NCBI GenBank assembly: GCA_030145385.1
Contig: JAQYVU010000033.1
Span: 1-42,742, forward strand
Length of the DNA: 42,742 bases
Source of the DNA: Desulfococcaceae bacterium
GTDB lineage: Bacteria > Desulfobacterota > Desulfobacteria > Desulfobacterales > Desulfosalsimonadaceae
Direction: 5' to 3'
Shown here: one piece after another, positions 31,139-39,979 of the stretch
Position numbering within the stretch: the stretch's first letter is position 1
How the letters are laid out: each line of letters opens with the position of its first letter
The notes under the pieces: generated by a model
Told to the model about the DNA's origin: nothing
What the model saw: only the letters and a program-made list of their open reading frames with translations
Database searches by the model: none
Translations under genes and position numbers: made by a program

Positions 31139-33559
31139 TTAAAAATTGTGGCATTTTGTGCAGCTGTAGCCTTCTTCCGAATGCGCCCGGTGGACTTTTT
31201 TCACGTCCTCGGGTGGGCGGTAACTGTGGCAGTCATTGCACAGGTCCGCGGTCGTTTTTACGAGACTGACAGGCGTGGATGTATGGCACATGGTGCAGTC
31301 CAGGCCGTCTTCAGATCGGATATGTTTATTGTGCATGGCTTCCCATCCCAGGCTTTTCTTTTCATGGCAAAGGGTGCAGCTCGCTACCTGGGCCGGAAAG
31401 GTATGATATCCGAGTTCCGCAAACGGCAATGTCAGGTTGGACCGACCGCTGCCGTCATGGCAAGCATTGCAGGCCGGGGCATTGGACTTTGGTTCAACCC
31501 CGTGGGTGATCAGCATTTCAGCGTTTGCATGAACCATTGCGTAACTGCCGCTCATGCCCTGTTCTTCCATTCCTTTTTGCACTGCCTGGTCAAAATCACC
31601 GGTCATGAACATCTGCATAATCGTCGGCGGAATGATTTTTTCGCTTTCATGAAGCGGCATGGTGCCCCAGTGGTTTTTAATCGGATAAATTTTTGAGTTT
31701 CCGTCAAATGCGGCGCCGTTTGCTTTTGCCATGGTATAGGTGCCGTCCGGGTTGGGTTCGATGGTTTCTCCGATATTGTATACATCGGATGTCCCGTCAA
31801 ACCATCGGTATTCGGGTTTCACGTTTGAAAATTTAACTTCATGGCCCACAAACCCGCCCTGGCCGTTGCAGAAAGCCGGATTCCAGTGCGGCTGACTCCA
31901 GTCCCTTGACATTTCCGTGGCACCGCCTTTTGCAAATTCAGGGATATGGCATAACTGGCAGCTTGGCTGCCCGGCAGCGTGACGGTTTATGGTTGAATTG
32001 GAATGGGGGGCAGCGGTGTGACAGGAGGTGCATTCCGGGTCCGGTGCTTCAGTTGCGCGCAGATCAATGCCGCGCCCCCCGATTAAATGGTTTCCGGCTG
32101 AATGACAATTCGCGCAGGACAGATCCGCTCCGTCAGGTGACATGTGAACATCTTCGGCCAACGTCGGGTTGGCGGAATTCATCCCCATGTCCCCGCGTTT
32201 TGTCCAGTCTCCGCCGCCGGCTTTGGCATGGCAGCGGAGGCATGACTGACGTGTCGGCAAGTGAACGTTTTGCGCGATATCAACCATCGTAGTGCCTGCC
32301 GGCATTTTATTGAAATCCGGTTCGGTCATATAATTGCCTTCGGCATCCACCACACCGAACATGTAGGTTCGGGTTTCACCGAGGATATTGGTGACGGTTT
32401 CGGTGCTGTTCGGGTCGGAGATAAACTTGCGCTGGTAGGTATCATTATGGCACATCAGGCAGTCCACATCATTTTCATCCGGTTCATGCGGTGCATTGCC
32501 GTCTGAACGAACATGGCAAGAAAAACACGCCCCCTTGGAAGACATGGCATATGTGCAGAAAGTATTGATCCCGGAAACGGCTTTTCCCCGTTCTTCGCCA
32601 CTGGTGTTTGACAGCTCCGGTGTCGGCCCGGCCCATTTCATATGAACACTGCCCAGCATTTCATTGGCAGCTTCCGTATGGCAGGCAATGCAGGTGGCCG
32701 GCCCTTCGTAATTTTGAATAGAGAGGTGGCCGGAGCCCGGGTCAGGTGCACATGCCAGATCACTGCCGCTGCAGTCCTGATCAATGCCGTCCCCGCAGGT
32801 TTCTGCAGCTCCGGGGTGTATTGACGCATCACTGTCATTGCAGTCGCCTTGATTTTCAGTATATCCGTCGCCGTCGTTGTCAATGTCATTCGGGTCAGGT
32901 GCACATGCCAGGTCACTGCCGCTGCAGTCCTGATCAATGCCGTCCCCGCAGATTTCTGCAGCTCCGGGGTGTATTGACGTATCGCTGTCATTGCAGTCGC
33001 CGTCACTTTCCGTATATCCGTCGCCGTCGTTGTCAATATCATTCGGGTCAGGTGCACATGCCAGATCACTGCCGCTGCAGTCCTGATCAATGCCGTCCCC
33101 GCAGGTTTCTGCAGCTCCGGGGTGTATTGACGCATCGCTGTCATTGCAGTCGCCGTCACTTTCCGTATATCCGTCTTCATCAGCATCTGCGCCGGAGTCG
33201 GCAACAGTAAAAAATCGGCTTACGCTTTCTCTGTGTCGTCCGTCACTCAGCAGGCATTTCACTTTCCAGGGGCCGGCGGATTCGGCAGGATTAATTTTGT
33301 AATCATAGGTGGCTGTTTTGCCGTTGATTGTCATGGGTGCATTTTTAACAAGTCTTGTCGCAGATGCATTCCAGATCGTCACTTTTGCGGATTTGATCCG
33401 GTCCCTGTTCCATTGTCCGGTCGCCTCGCATACAAAATGAACGGTATTTCCGACGATCGCGGGCTCAGGATTTATCGACATTTCGATTCCCCGGTCTTGG
33501 GCACTGGCTATACCGGTAATCAGTGCAACTGAGATTAGCGCAAAAAATATTTTCTTCAT
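31139..33559 (-). CDS. 12-heme c-type cytochrome with MopE-type repeats
   Basis: I choose ATG 33559 (AAAGGATC upstream, signal peptide directly following: MKKIFFALISVALITGIASA), giving 806 residues. An Ig-like domain (about 25-120) is followed by three MopE-type metal-binding repeats, each with DGDCND.D..IHPGAAE.CGDGIDQDC, and then by the cytochrome with twelve CxxCH motifs (CIACH, CFSCH, CLMCH, CLRCH, CANCH, CTSCH, CQLCH, CNACH, CTLCH, CTMCH, CNDCH, CTKCH). The order and spacing of the first hemes resemble the octaheme tetrathionate reductase-like family, with about four extra hemes at the C-terminus. It is exported and likely involved in respiratory or extracellular electron transfer; the substrate is unknown. 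It is expressed from a sigma-54 promoter. Confidence 0.93.
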   Translation of the reverse strand: MKKIFFALISVALITGIASAQDRGIEMSINPEPAIVGNTVHFVCEATGQWNRDRIKSAKVTIWNASATRLVKNAPMTINGKTATYDYKINPAESAGPWKVKCLLSDGRHRESVSRFFTVADSGADADEDGYTESDGDCNDSDASIHPGAAETCGDGIDQDCSGSDLACAPDPNDIDNDGDGYTESDGDCNDSDTSIHPGAAEICGDGIDQDCSGSDLACAPDPNDIDNDGDGYTENQGDCNDSDASIHPGAAETCGDGIDQDCSGSDLACAPDPGSGHLSIQNYEGPATCIACHTEAANEMLGSVHMKWAGPTPELSNTSGEERGKAVSGINTFCTYAMSSKGACFSCHVRSDGNAPHEPDENDVDCLMCHNDTYQRKFISDPNSTETVTNILGETRTYMFGVVDAEGNYMTEPDFNKMPAGTTMVDIAQNVHLPTRQSCLRCHAKAGGGDWTKRGDMGMNSANPTLAEDVHMSPDGADLSCANCHSAGNHLIGGRGIDLRATEAPDPECTSCHTAAPHSNSTINRHAAGQPSCQLCHIPEFAKGGATEMSRDWSQPHWNPAFCNGQGGFVGHEVKFSNVKPEYRWFDGTSDVYNIGETIEPNPDGTYTMAKANGAAFDGNSKIYPIKNHWGTMPLHESEKIIPPTIMQMFMTGDFDQAVQKGMEEQGMSGSYAMVHANAEMLITHGVEPKSNAPACNACHDGSGRSNLTLPFAELGYHTFPAQVASCTLCHEKKSLGWEAMHNKHIRSEDGLDCTMCHTSTPVSLVKTTADLCNDCHSYRPPEDVKKVHRAHSEEGYSCTKCHNF
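32741..33185 (-). repeat. 153-bp DNA tandem repeats encoding MopE modules
   Basis: Near-identical copies begin at 32741, 32894 and 33047, an exact 153-bp period (51 codons); the last copy is slightly incomplete. High nucleotide identity suggests recent duplication or gene conversion, and the copy number may vary between strains. Confidence 0.9.
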
Positions 33560-33620
33560 TTTTGATCCTTTGGCGTGTGCTTGTTTTAAGAATAATTGTG
33601 GCGTGCCGGCAAATCGCATG

Positions 33621-33633
33621 ACCACATTGTGGT
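33621..33633. other. Palindrome at the cytochrome transcription start
   Basis: ACCACATTGTGGT is a 13-bp palindrome lying 7 bp downstream of the -12 element of the sigma-54 promoter, near the expected start site. It could bind a repressor or be incidental. Confidence 0.35.
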
Positions 33634-33640
33634 ATATTTC

Positions 33641-33658
33641 AAAGCAAGGAGCGTGCCA
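33641..33658 (-). promoter_or_regulatory. Sigma-54 promoter for the multiheme cytochrome
   Basis: Reading the minus strand gives TGGCACGCTCCTTGCTTT, which matches the sigma-54 consensus TGGCACG-N4-TTGCW at every defined position. The predicted start is near 33630, about 70 bp before the ATG at 33559. Sigma-54 promoters need an enhancer-binding activator; no such gene is in the window. Confidence 0.88.
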
Positions 33659-33964
33659 GTGAATATAAAATAAAGGTTATAAATTTAAGGTTTTTGTAAT
33701 AATTCGTTTTTTAAAGCTAAATATTAATTTTGCCGGGTGAAAATAAATAAGTGGCAAGATATGTGGGTTTGTGCGCTTTAGTATACGGTGGTATTGCCTT
33801 GCATGTTTATATATCTTTAATTATATTAAAAATTAATTCAAAAGGAGATATTCCCCAAAATGTATGATTTTTTTAACAGTGACGTGTGGATTGTTTGAGA
33901 ATAATGCGGTTTTAAATATCAATAATCACTAAAACAATGGAAGCCTGATTTAGCAGCGAAAGCA
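33659..33964. other. AT-rich divergent intergenic region
   Basis: This holds the upstream side of the sigma-54 promoter and the leader of the rightward polysaccharide genes. A 12-codon frame (33860-33898, MYDFFNSDVWIV) with an AAAGGAG site could be a leader peptide. I see no strong sigma-70 promoter and no clear enhancer palindrome. Confidence 0.4.
33860..33898 (+). CDS. Possible 12-residue leader peptide
   Basis: ATG 33860 is preceded by AAAAGGAG at about 10 bp and encodes MYDFFNSDVWIV before TGA, ending 66 bp before the deacetylase gene. The good ribosome site is the only evidence; it may be a translated leader or a chance frame. Confidence 0.3.
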   Translation: MYDFFNSDVWIV

Positions 33965-34870
33965 ATGATAACGGTTAACGTCAATCTCATGAAGTTTGCA
34001 TATATCCTGAAAGAACTGATCGCATTTCTGATCCGGTTTTCCGGAATGTCGTGGTTCATAAGAGAGTTTCTTTTCAGGAAAAAAATAACGATTATCGTCT
34101 ACCATGATCCGACACCGGAAGCATTGAAATGCCACCTCGTTTATCTCTCCAGGCATTATACCTTTATTACACTGGCTGATGCGGTTAAAGCCTTACGCAC
34201 AAAAGATTTTTCAGGTGTACCGCCCAAAAGTCTGGTCATAACAATTGATGACGGTCATGCCGGGAATTTCGTTTTATTGAAGCTTTTCAGGCAATATCGC
34301 GTCAGGCCAACCATATACCTGAGCAGCCATATTGTGGATAGTTGCCGGCATTTTTGGACAAAAGAAGTCGGCGGGTCTGTGCATTATTATAACCAATTCG
34401 GTCATCAACATTTCCTGAAATGCATGGAAAAGAATTTCAGATTTTATCCGGACAAAGAGTATGACGACCGACAGGCATTGAACCTTCAGGAAATAATGGC
34501 GATGAACCCGTGGGTGGATTTTCAGTGCCACGGAAGATATCATTTTAACTTGATCCGTTGTGACAATGACACGGTTTTAAAAGAAATTAAGGGCTCTAAA
34601 AATAAAATTGAAAATATGATCAAAAGGCCCTGTGATCATTTTGCATATCCATTTGGCGATTATACTGTTCGGGAAATGGAATATGTACGTGAAAGCATGC
34701 TCATATCAGGGCGGACAGCTGATCCGGGGTGGAATGATGCACATACAAATCCTTACAGTCTGAAGGTTGCCGCAATGATTCCTGATAATGCATCCGAGAA
34801 TATGCTGTGTGCTCAGTTAAGCGGACTGCCGAATTATGTGGCATGCCTTGGTAATAAGTTGTTCAGATAA
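33965..34870 (+). CDS. Polysaccharide deacetylase (NodB-like)
   Basis: The 301-residue protein has a carbohydrate esterase 4 fold: IVYHDP (H47), the TFDDG-equivalent VITIDDGHAG (D95-D96), the H-x3-H motif CHGRYHFNL (H189, H193) and FAYPFGDY. A hydrophobic stretch near residues 10-35 could be a membrane anchor; no cleavable signal peptide is obvious. It would remove N-acetyl groups from a surface or capsular polysaccharide. The start ATG 33965 has only a weak ribosome site. Followed by an acyltransferase and a glycosyltransferase in the same direction, which fits an exopolysaccharide pathway. Confidence 0.88.
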   Translation: MITVNVNLMKFAYILKELIAFLIRFSGMSWFIREFLFRKKITIIVYHDPTPEALKCHLVYLSRHYTFITLADAVKALRTKDFSGVPPKSLVITIDDGHAGNFVLLKLFRQYRVRPTIYLSSHIVDSCRHFWTKEVGGSVHYYNQFGHQHFLKCMEKNFRFYPDKEYDDRQALNLQEIMAMNPWVDFQCHGRYHFNLIRCDNDTVLKEIKGSKNKIENMIKRPCDHFAYPFGDYTVREMEYVRESMLISGRTADPGWNDAHTNPYSLKVAAMIPDNASENMLCAQLSGLPNYVACLGNKLFR

Positions 34871-35020
34871 CTGTTACGTGATAAAATCGTATCCGGTGAT
34901 TTAATATTTCCAATAGATCTAAAGATGTCATGAAAAATATAACGTCAAAAAACCAGCGGATCACTCATGACGGGTCAGGACTCGGGGTGAATAATCCTAA
35001 GATACTGATAGGGTAAAAAA

Positions 35021-36094
35021 ATGCGTTATAAGGAATATGAAATAACACATTTTCGGCCGGATTTGTTAGGCGGTGTTGTTGAAGTGTTGCGAGATCTTTG
35101 GGGTGATGACCATGAAAACAATTTGTCTTATTTTAAGTGGAAGTATATTCAAAACCCATACACGGAGAATCCACTTGGAATTGTTGCGCTGTATAAAAAA
35201 AAGGTGGTCGGTTTCAGGGGGTATTTTGCCACCCGATGGCAAGTTACGGGAAGCTTGCGGAGTATTATTATCCTGTCCTCCGGAGATGTATGTGTTCATC
35301 CGGACCATCGGTACAAGGGGTTGTTTGTTGCTTCGGGAAAATTTGCAATGGGTGAATATGCGTCAATGTATCCGATGTTTCTAACGCTTTCAGTATCGAA
35401 AAACTCGATGCCGGGGGCCTTGAAAGCCGGCTATATGCCATTAATTGATAAGGTCTGTTTGAATCGAACCGGTCTTTTGGGGTTATTGAAATTTATGCTG
35501 TCCGCAGGCCCACAAAAAAAATTAGATGAGGTGAGGATACCTTTTGGTAAGTTTGGCGCAATAGAAGTTTCAGGAAACCCAAAGCCAAAGCAGATGGCCG
35601 ATGTTTTTTTCAGTCAGTCGGTTTTTGAAAAAAAAATTCAATTGCTCCAGGATGAGCAGTTTTTCAGGTGGCGATTTAATAATAAAAGAATAAAATATGT
35701 GTTTGTTTATTATAAACCAAACAAAAAAATTACCGGATATCTTGTATTTAGAGTCAGTGCGAACAATCGACGCGGGTATATTGTCGATTTCGCATTTGAA
35801 AAATCCTCTGCTTTGGAAGAAATTCTGGCATTTTGTATAAAAAATAAATTTTTCAATATCATGTCCGTCTATAGTTACAGTCTGACTGATCGGGTATCAG
35901 GTATATTGAAAAAATTTCATTTTAAAACCGATGGAATTACAGGGTTCATAGAAAAAAAAATTAACGGTGAGTGGCCTGTTCTGGTGCGCCCGGTAAAAAG
36001 AAACTATACAGAAAATGATGTTTTTATTGAAGATATTGATATCAGGAAGGTTCAAAACTGGTGGTTCAAAGAAATCTGTTCGGATGGATCATGA
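35021..36094 (+). CDS. GNAT-family acyltransferase
   Basis: The product has 357 residues. The N-terminal half has the acetyl-CoA binding pattern of GNAT enzymes: strand ILSSGDVCVHPDHRYKGLFV followed by helix ASGKFAMGEY. The C-terminal half (about 190-340) looks like a second, degenerate GNAT-like fold with 'FRWRFNNKRIKYVFVYYKP', as seen in acyltransferases of exopolysaccharide clusters. It probably acylates a sugar or sugar-amine. It lies 150 bp downstream of the deacetylase gene and 78 bp upstream of the glycosyltransferase. The DNA is visibly more AT-rich than the Tad region, which could reflect transfer. Confidence 0.8.
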   Translation: MRYKEYEITHFRPDLLGGVVEVLRDLWGDDHENNLSYFKWKYIQNPYTENPLGIVALYKKKVVGFRGYFATRWQVTGSLRSIIILSSGDVCVHPDHRYKGLFVASGKFAMGEYASMYPMFLTLSVSKNSMPGALKAGYMPLIDKVCLNRTGLLGLLKFMLSAGPQKKLDEVRIPFGKFGAIEVSGNPKPKQMADVFFSQSVFEKKIQLLQDEQFFRWRFNNKRIKYVFVYYKPNKKITGYLVFRVSANNRRGYIVDFAFEKSSALEEILAFCIKNKFFNIMSVYSYSLTDRVSGILKKFHFKTDGITGFIEKKINGEWPVLVRPVKRNYTENDVFIEDIDIRKVQNWWFKEICSDGS

Positions 36095-36172
36095 CTTTTC
36101 CTTACGGGTCTGGCCGCTGAATACAGAGGATCAATTATTTCTATAGTTAAATTTGAACCGGGAAATTATTTT

Positions 36173-37324
36173 ATGAATCAAATTCCGCAAAACCCGTTTA
36201 AAATAAATATACTGGTGGCGGCGGACCATGGCGGGTATAAAGGGAAGCTGGCCGGGGTCGGCCGATACCTGAGTTATACGCTTCCTCATATTGATCAGAC
36301 ACGATTTAATGTAATTCTGGTAATTTTAAGAGACGGTGGTTCAGTCTCAGGCCGGCTGGAGGGAACCGGTATTAAAGTTTTTAAATTACAGCGTAAAAAA
36401 TTTGATTTTTTTACGTTAAAAGATTTTTTAACAATTATTAAAACAGAAAATGTGCATCTTCTTCATCTTCACCAGTATGCGTGTTCCAATTTTGGGAGGA
36501 TTGCCGGCAAACTGAAAAATGTCCCGACAATTGTTCATTGTCATGATTTAAATTATGACTACCCTTGGTATCAGAGGCTTTCTGACCGAATTTTAAAAAA
36601 TATTACCCAATATGCCGTTGCAGTTTCTGAATCCGTGAAAGCGTCATGCGTCAGGACCCGGGCGATGGATCCGGAAAAAATAATTGTAATTCCAAACGGC
36701 ATTCCGTCGGAATCCATGAAGCATTTGAACCGGGAAAAATGTCAGGCAATCAAGCTCCGGCTGGGTTTAAAAAAAGATTACAAAATCGTTGGAACGATAA
36801 CGCGGATGCATGCGGTAAAGGGAAATGATGTTTTGCTCAAAGCCGCTCATATCGTTTTACAGACATTGCCGGACACCTATTTTGTTTTTGCCGGTGACGG
36901 GCCATTAATGGAAAATTTAAAGGATTTGGCAAGAAACCTGGGAATCTGGCGCAATGTGTTTTTTATTGGTTTTCAAAAGGATGTGGCCGGCATATTATCC
37001 ATCTTTGATATTAAAGTAATTGCCTCGGATTCAGAAGGGTGTTCGCTGGCCCTCCTTGAAGCAATGGCATTGGGAAAAGCTCTGGTGGCCACCCAAATGG
37101 GGGGCATTAAAGAAATAGTTTCGCAAGGTGTTTCGGCGGAGCTGGTCTCCCCGCAAAACCCGGAAGCAATGGCTGATAAAATTATCAGCCTGCTCCAAAA
37201 TAAGAACATCCGGGAAAAGCTCGGTTCCAATGCATACAAGGAAGCCGGAAAATATACTTTGCGTAGTCATATTCGGATGCTTGAAAAATTTTATGAAGAT
37301 GCCGCCGGGATAAATATAAATTAA
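36173..37324 (+). CDS. GT4-family glycosyltransferase
   Basis: The product has 383 residues with a GT-B fold. The N-terminal domain has the acceptor-binding loop GYKGKLAGVGRYLSYTLPHI. The C-terminal domain has VGTITRMHAVKGNDVLLKAA, VFAGDGPLMENLKDLA and the E-x7-E motif in SEGCSLALLEAMALGKALVA, which binds the nucleotide-sugar donor and is typical of group 1 (GT4) retaining enzymes. It is cytoplasmic. With the deacetylase and acyltransferase it probably builds or modifies a surface polysaccharide; which sugar is unknown. Confidence 0.92.
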   Translation: MNQIPQNPFKINILVAADHGGYKGKLAGVGRYLSYTLPHIDQTRFNVILVILRDGGSVSGRLEGTGIKVFKLQRKKFDFFTLKDFLTIIKTENVHLLHLHQYACSNFGRIAGKLKNVPTIVHCHDLNYDYPWYQRLSDRILKNITQYAVAVSESVKASCVRTRAMDPEKIIVIPNGIPSESMKHLNREKCQAIKLRLGLKKDYKIVGTITRMHAVKGNDVLLKAAHIVLQTLPDTYFVFAGDGPLMENLKDLARNLGIWRNVFFIGFQKDVAGILSIFDIKVIASDSEGCSLALLEAMALGKALVATQMGGIKEIVSQGVSAELVSPQNPEAMADKIISLLQNKNIREKLGSNAYKEAGKYTLRSHIRMLEKFYEDAAGININ

Positions 37325-37888
37325 AAATGCCGCTTTGGCGTTATCCGGGTTGTTTCAAGGATATTAAATCCGCTCAGAAAGGATGGGCTCATTTAAACTA
37401 TTTGAATCTGCTATGTCTTGAAAAATTCGTAATCGTAATCTTTGGAGCTAATTCGTTTTGCAGGGCAAAGATATATTGTAGTTCTTTCCAAATGTTAAAT
37501 GACAATCCAAGCTTTTTTATCTGTATTCATCGCAAGCATTGGGTTAAACCATGCTGCTATCGATGCTTATTTTGGAAAAAAAGGACAGAAATTTTCCTGT
37601 TATTTTGAAATGGCAGAAAATCGAGATAAGGGGAAATGATATCTGGTGGTTGCCGAATTTATCCTGGTGTGCCGACTGGTTATTGTATTATGCCATGGTG
37701 AATTGCCAACACCATGTTTGAGCACTGTTATTCGTCCAGAGCTGGTGTATTAGATGGGTGATCCGTAATCATTTACTGCATGAATTTACAAGTATAAAAA
37801 TTTGGTTGAAAAAGCAGAATACCCACATTTTCTCAAAATCAATTAAATCAAAAATGAATGTCTCATTGCATATTCGGCACATCACAGC
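37325..37888. other. AT-rich stretch with probable gene debris
   Basis: There is no complete gene. A 46-codon frame at 37499-37639 (MTIQAFLSVFIASIGLNH..) is followed, in another frame, by coding-like sequence KIEIRGNDIWWLPNLSWCAD up to a stop near 37720. The shift of frame and lack of ribosome sites suggest a decayed gene. A hairpin with arms CATGGTG (37694-37700) and CACCATG (37710-37716) lies in it. I recognise no family. Confidence 0.4.
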
Positions 37889-38227
37889 TTACTCTGGCTG
37901 ATCGACGAGACCCAGCTGATTGACGCCCCACAAGTGCATCATTTCAAGGATCGGATACGCACTGTTACCCAGAGCAGTCAGCGTGTACTCCACGCGGGGC
38001 GGAACTTCCGGGTAAACGGTCCTGGACAGCAAGCCATCCCGCTCCAGCTCTTTGAGTTGTTGGGTCAGCATTTTCTGGCTAACGCCGGGAACAATCCTCT
38101 CCAATTCCTTGTATCGCAGAGTCCCATCATGAAGATGCCATAGCATAAGGCATTTCCACTTGCCGCTGAGTACCTCCATAGCAACTTCCACCGGGCAGCG
38201 ATATTCCCGACCGTTCCATTCGATCAT
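37889..38227 (-). CDS. HxlR-family transcriptional regulator
   Basis: I choose ATG 38227, preceded by GGAGGAGGGG, over an upstream in-frame codon at 38290; this gives 112 residues, the usual family length. A winged helix-turn-helix of the HxlR/MarR type is seen: CPVEVAMEVLSGKWKCLMLW with the family's N-terminal Cys, followed by VSQKMLTQQLKELERDGLLS and the wing YPEVPPRVEYTLT. Such regulators often sense electrophiles or redox state through the Cys. It is divergent from a VOC-family gene that it probably controls. Confidence 0.92.
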   Translation of the reverse strand: MIEWNGREYRCPVEVAMEVLSGKWKCLMLWHLHDGTLRYKELERIVPGVSQKMLTQQLKELERDGLLSRTVYPEVPPRVEYTLTALGNSAYPILEMMHLWGVNQLGLVDQPE

Positions 38228-38313
38228 TTCAGCCCCTCCTCCCAAAAAAAAATTATCCTGATAACCTATGATTACCGGCAATGCGAACAAATAAGTGCGT
38301 GTCAGACAAAAAG

Positions 38314-38330
38314 GTGCCTTCTTGTGCCTT
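38314..38330. promoter_or_regulatory. Direct repeats in the HxlR/VOC intergenic region
   Basis: GTGCCTT occurs at 38314-38320 and 38324-38330, exactly 10 bp apart, on one face of the helix, between the two divergent start codons. It is a candidate HxlR binding site; a weak -10-like TATAAC lies downstream on the plus strand near 38360. Confidence 0.35.
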
Positions 38331-38407
38331 TATTTTTGATGGTTTATCTTAACATTATAACCGGGCGCACCACTATACAACAAACTATTTTATAAAGGAG
38401 TAAAACA

Positions 38408-38905
38408 ATGACATACCCAAGAACTTTTTCACATATAGGTTTATCCGTCACGAACCTGGAACAGGCCGTGGATTTCTACACCAACGTCCTTGGATGGTAC
38501 GTGATCATGCCGCCAACGGAAATTGTTGCTGATGACTCTGCCATTGGCGTGATGTGCAACGACGTCTTTGGGGAAGGCTGGGGCAGTTTTCGTATCGCCC
38601 ACATGTCCACGGGTGACAAGATCGGTGTCGAAATCTTCGAATTCCGAAATGCTGAGAAGCGAAAAAATAACTTTGAGTACTGGAAAACGGGTGTCTTTCA
38701 CTTTAGTGTACAGGACCCGGACGTCGAGGGCTTGGCTGCCAAGATCGTCGAAAACGGCGGCAAGCAGCGAATGCCTGTGCGCGAATACTACCCAGGCGAA
38801 AAGCCTTACCGTATGGTTTACTGCGAAGACCCCTTCGGAAACCTCATCGAAATCTACTCTCATAGCTACGAACTGACATACTCTGCAGGAGCATATCAGG
38901 AATAA
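38408..38905 (+). CDS. VOC-family (glyoxalase/bleomycin-resistance-like) protein
   Basis: The product has 165 residues and a good AAAGGAG Shine-Dalgarno. The two beta-alpha-beta-beta-beta modules of the vicinal oxygen chelate fold are seen: TFSHIGLSVTNLEQAVDFYT at the start (metal-binding His) and 'GVFHFSVQDPDVEGLAAKI' in the middle (second His), ending YCEDPFGNLIEIYSH (metal-binding Glu). It could be a glyoxalase-like detoxifying enzyme. Divergent pairing with an HxlR regulator fits induction by a reactive aldehyde or electrophile; the substrate cannot be told. Confidence 0.9.
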   Translation: MTYPRTFSHIGLSVTNLEQAVDFYTNVLGWYVIMPPTEIVADDSAIGVMCNDVFGEGWGSFRIAHMSTGDKIGVEIFEFRNAEKRKNNFEYWKTGVFHFSVQDPDVEGLAAKIVENGGKQRMPVREYYPGEKPYRMVYCEDPFGNLIEIYSHSYELTYSAGAYQE

Positions 38906-38924
38906 TTTTGAGATACATGGAGAC

Positions 38925-38951
38925 AAGGCTCGCACTTTTGTGCGGGCCTTT
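38925..38951 (+). terminator. Rho-independent terminator of the VOC gene
   Basis: The 11-bp arms AAGGCTCGCAC and GTGCGGGCCTT (one wobble pair) enclose a TTTT loop and are followed by TTCTCT. It lies 20 bp after the stop codon. Confidence 0.8.
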
Positions 38952-39020
38952 CTCTGTATGTTCTGAGATAGTTTTATTGCTTATTTCACCTGCAACATAA
39001 ATAATTACGTGATCGATTTC

Positions 39021-39586
39021 TATTATGAGGATATTTTAACTGCATATGACCTGGCACATGGCTATTCTCAGAAGGGGCGGGATAGATAGCGGACTGGTGG
39101 GCAAACCTATAGTAATGCTAAGCTTTTTAGAAGTGCATGTGATAACTGTGGGAAGTTTTTTGATTTGGAGGATATTTTATATATTGTGGCTGCCAAATTT
39201 TAAAAAGAATCTTCGAATCGATATTGAATTTTGAAAAAAAAACTGGAATTTTACAATTTTTTGAGTACTGAAAACCCAAGCATTCATGTCAGTTCCGACA
39301 GTATTGTTATCGAGTTGAAATTTGTAGCATGTCATCGACAGCCCGTGTCTTTTTGTCGATCTTCCCCGCAAGGATTGTATGGCCAAAAGGCAAAGTTTGG
39401 TCACGATCCCAAAACAGAGGGCTGTTTTTTTCCCCTGATATCTGGAGAGCAGCAGTAAATTATGATGACGGGAAACACTATATATTGTGCCTGTCTAATT
39501 TTTCCTGGAGTGCCGCATTGCTATTTTATGCTTCAATTGAAGAGAAGATTTTAATGGAGAACATTGCTGACAAAGTGCTCGGATAA
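39021..39586 (+). pseudogene. Probable frameshifted gene remnant, unknown family
   Basis: No intact gene covers 38952-39979. In one frame 39021-39200 reads YYEDILTAYDLAHGYSQKGR, a TAG at 39087, then SACDNCGKFFDLEDILYIVA with a CxxC pair. Then 39231-39458 and 39329-39586 give KKKLEFYNFLSTENPSIHV and VNYDDGKHYILCLSNFSWSA in different frames. Together they resemble a zinc-containing protein of about 190 residues broken by a stop and frameshifts. The parts were joined by eye, so confidence is low. Confidence 0.35.
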
Positions 39587-39590
39587 GTTC

Positions 39591-39979
39591 GTCATGATAT
39601 ATTCTTTAGTTCTATTGGTTTTTGAGTTGATTCCACCCCTTCTTTTTTTCCTGTATCTATCAATTCCTTTATGCTGTGGTAATTGTGTGCTTAGTGTCAT
39701 CATGTAGACTAACACCTACAACCGTAATATTATTAAAATATCAGCCCCTAATTCCGACTCAGAATGCCTGATAATATATTGGATATATTACAGCTTCATA
39801 TCCTCATGATATCAATTAATTGTCCTGAGTTTATGTTGTGCTTGCAGGGTTAGCGTAAGCGTTAGTTTTTCAGTCAAAAAACTTTCCCTTTGGTTAATTT
39901 TGTGGTACTTTGTCTAAAATTTGAACTCTGACGGAATTGTACGTTAATTGTCTTAAATCTGATAAGGGAGACCTGATTA
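39591..39979. other. AT-rich upstream region of the exported YD-like gene
   Basis: I see no gene, RNA or clear repeat. It must contain the promoter of the gene at 39980, but no convincing -35/-10 pair or sigma-54 site stands out. An AGGGAG ribosome site is at its end. Confidence 0.4.

Noticed and set aside
32741-33185. CRISPR-like periodic repeats
   Set aside because: The 153-bp period is a multiple of three, the units are contiguous and encode MopE modules in frame; there are no spacers.
38441-38935. Antisense frame of 164 codons opposite the VOC gene
   Set aside because: The VOC gene has a strong ribosome site and family motifs; the opposite frame has neither.
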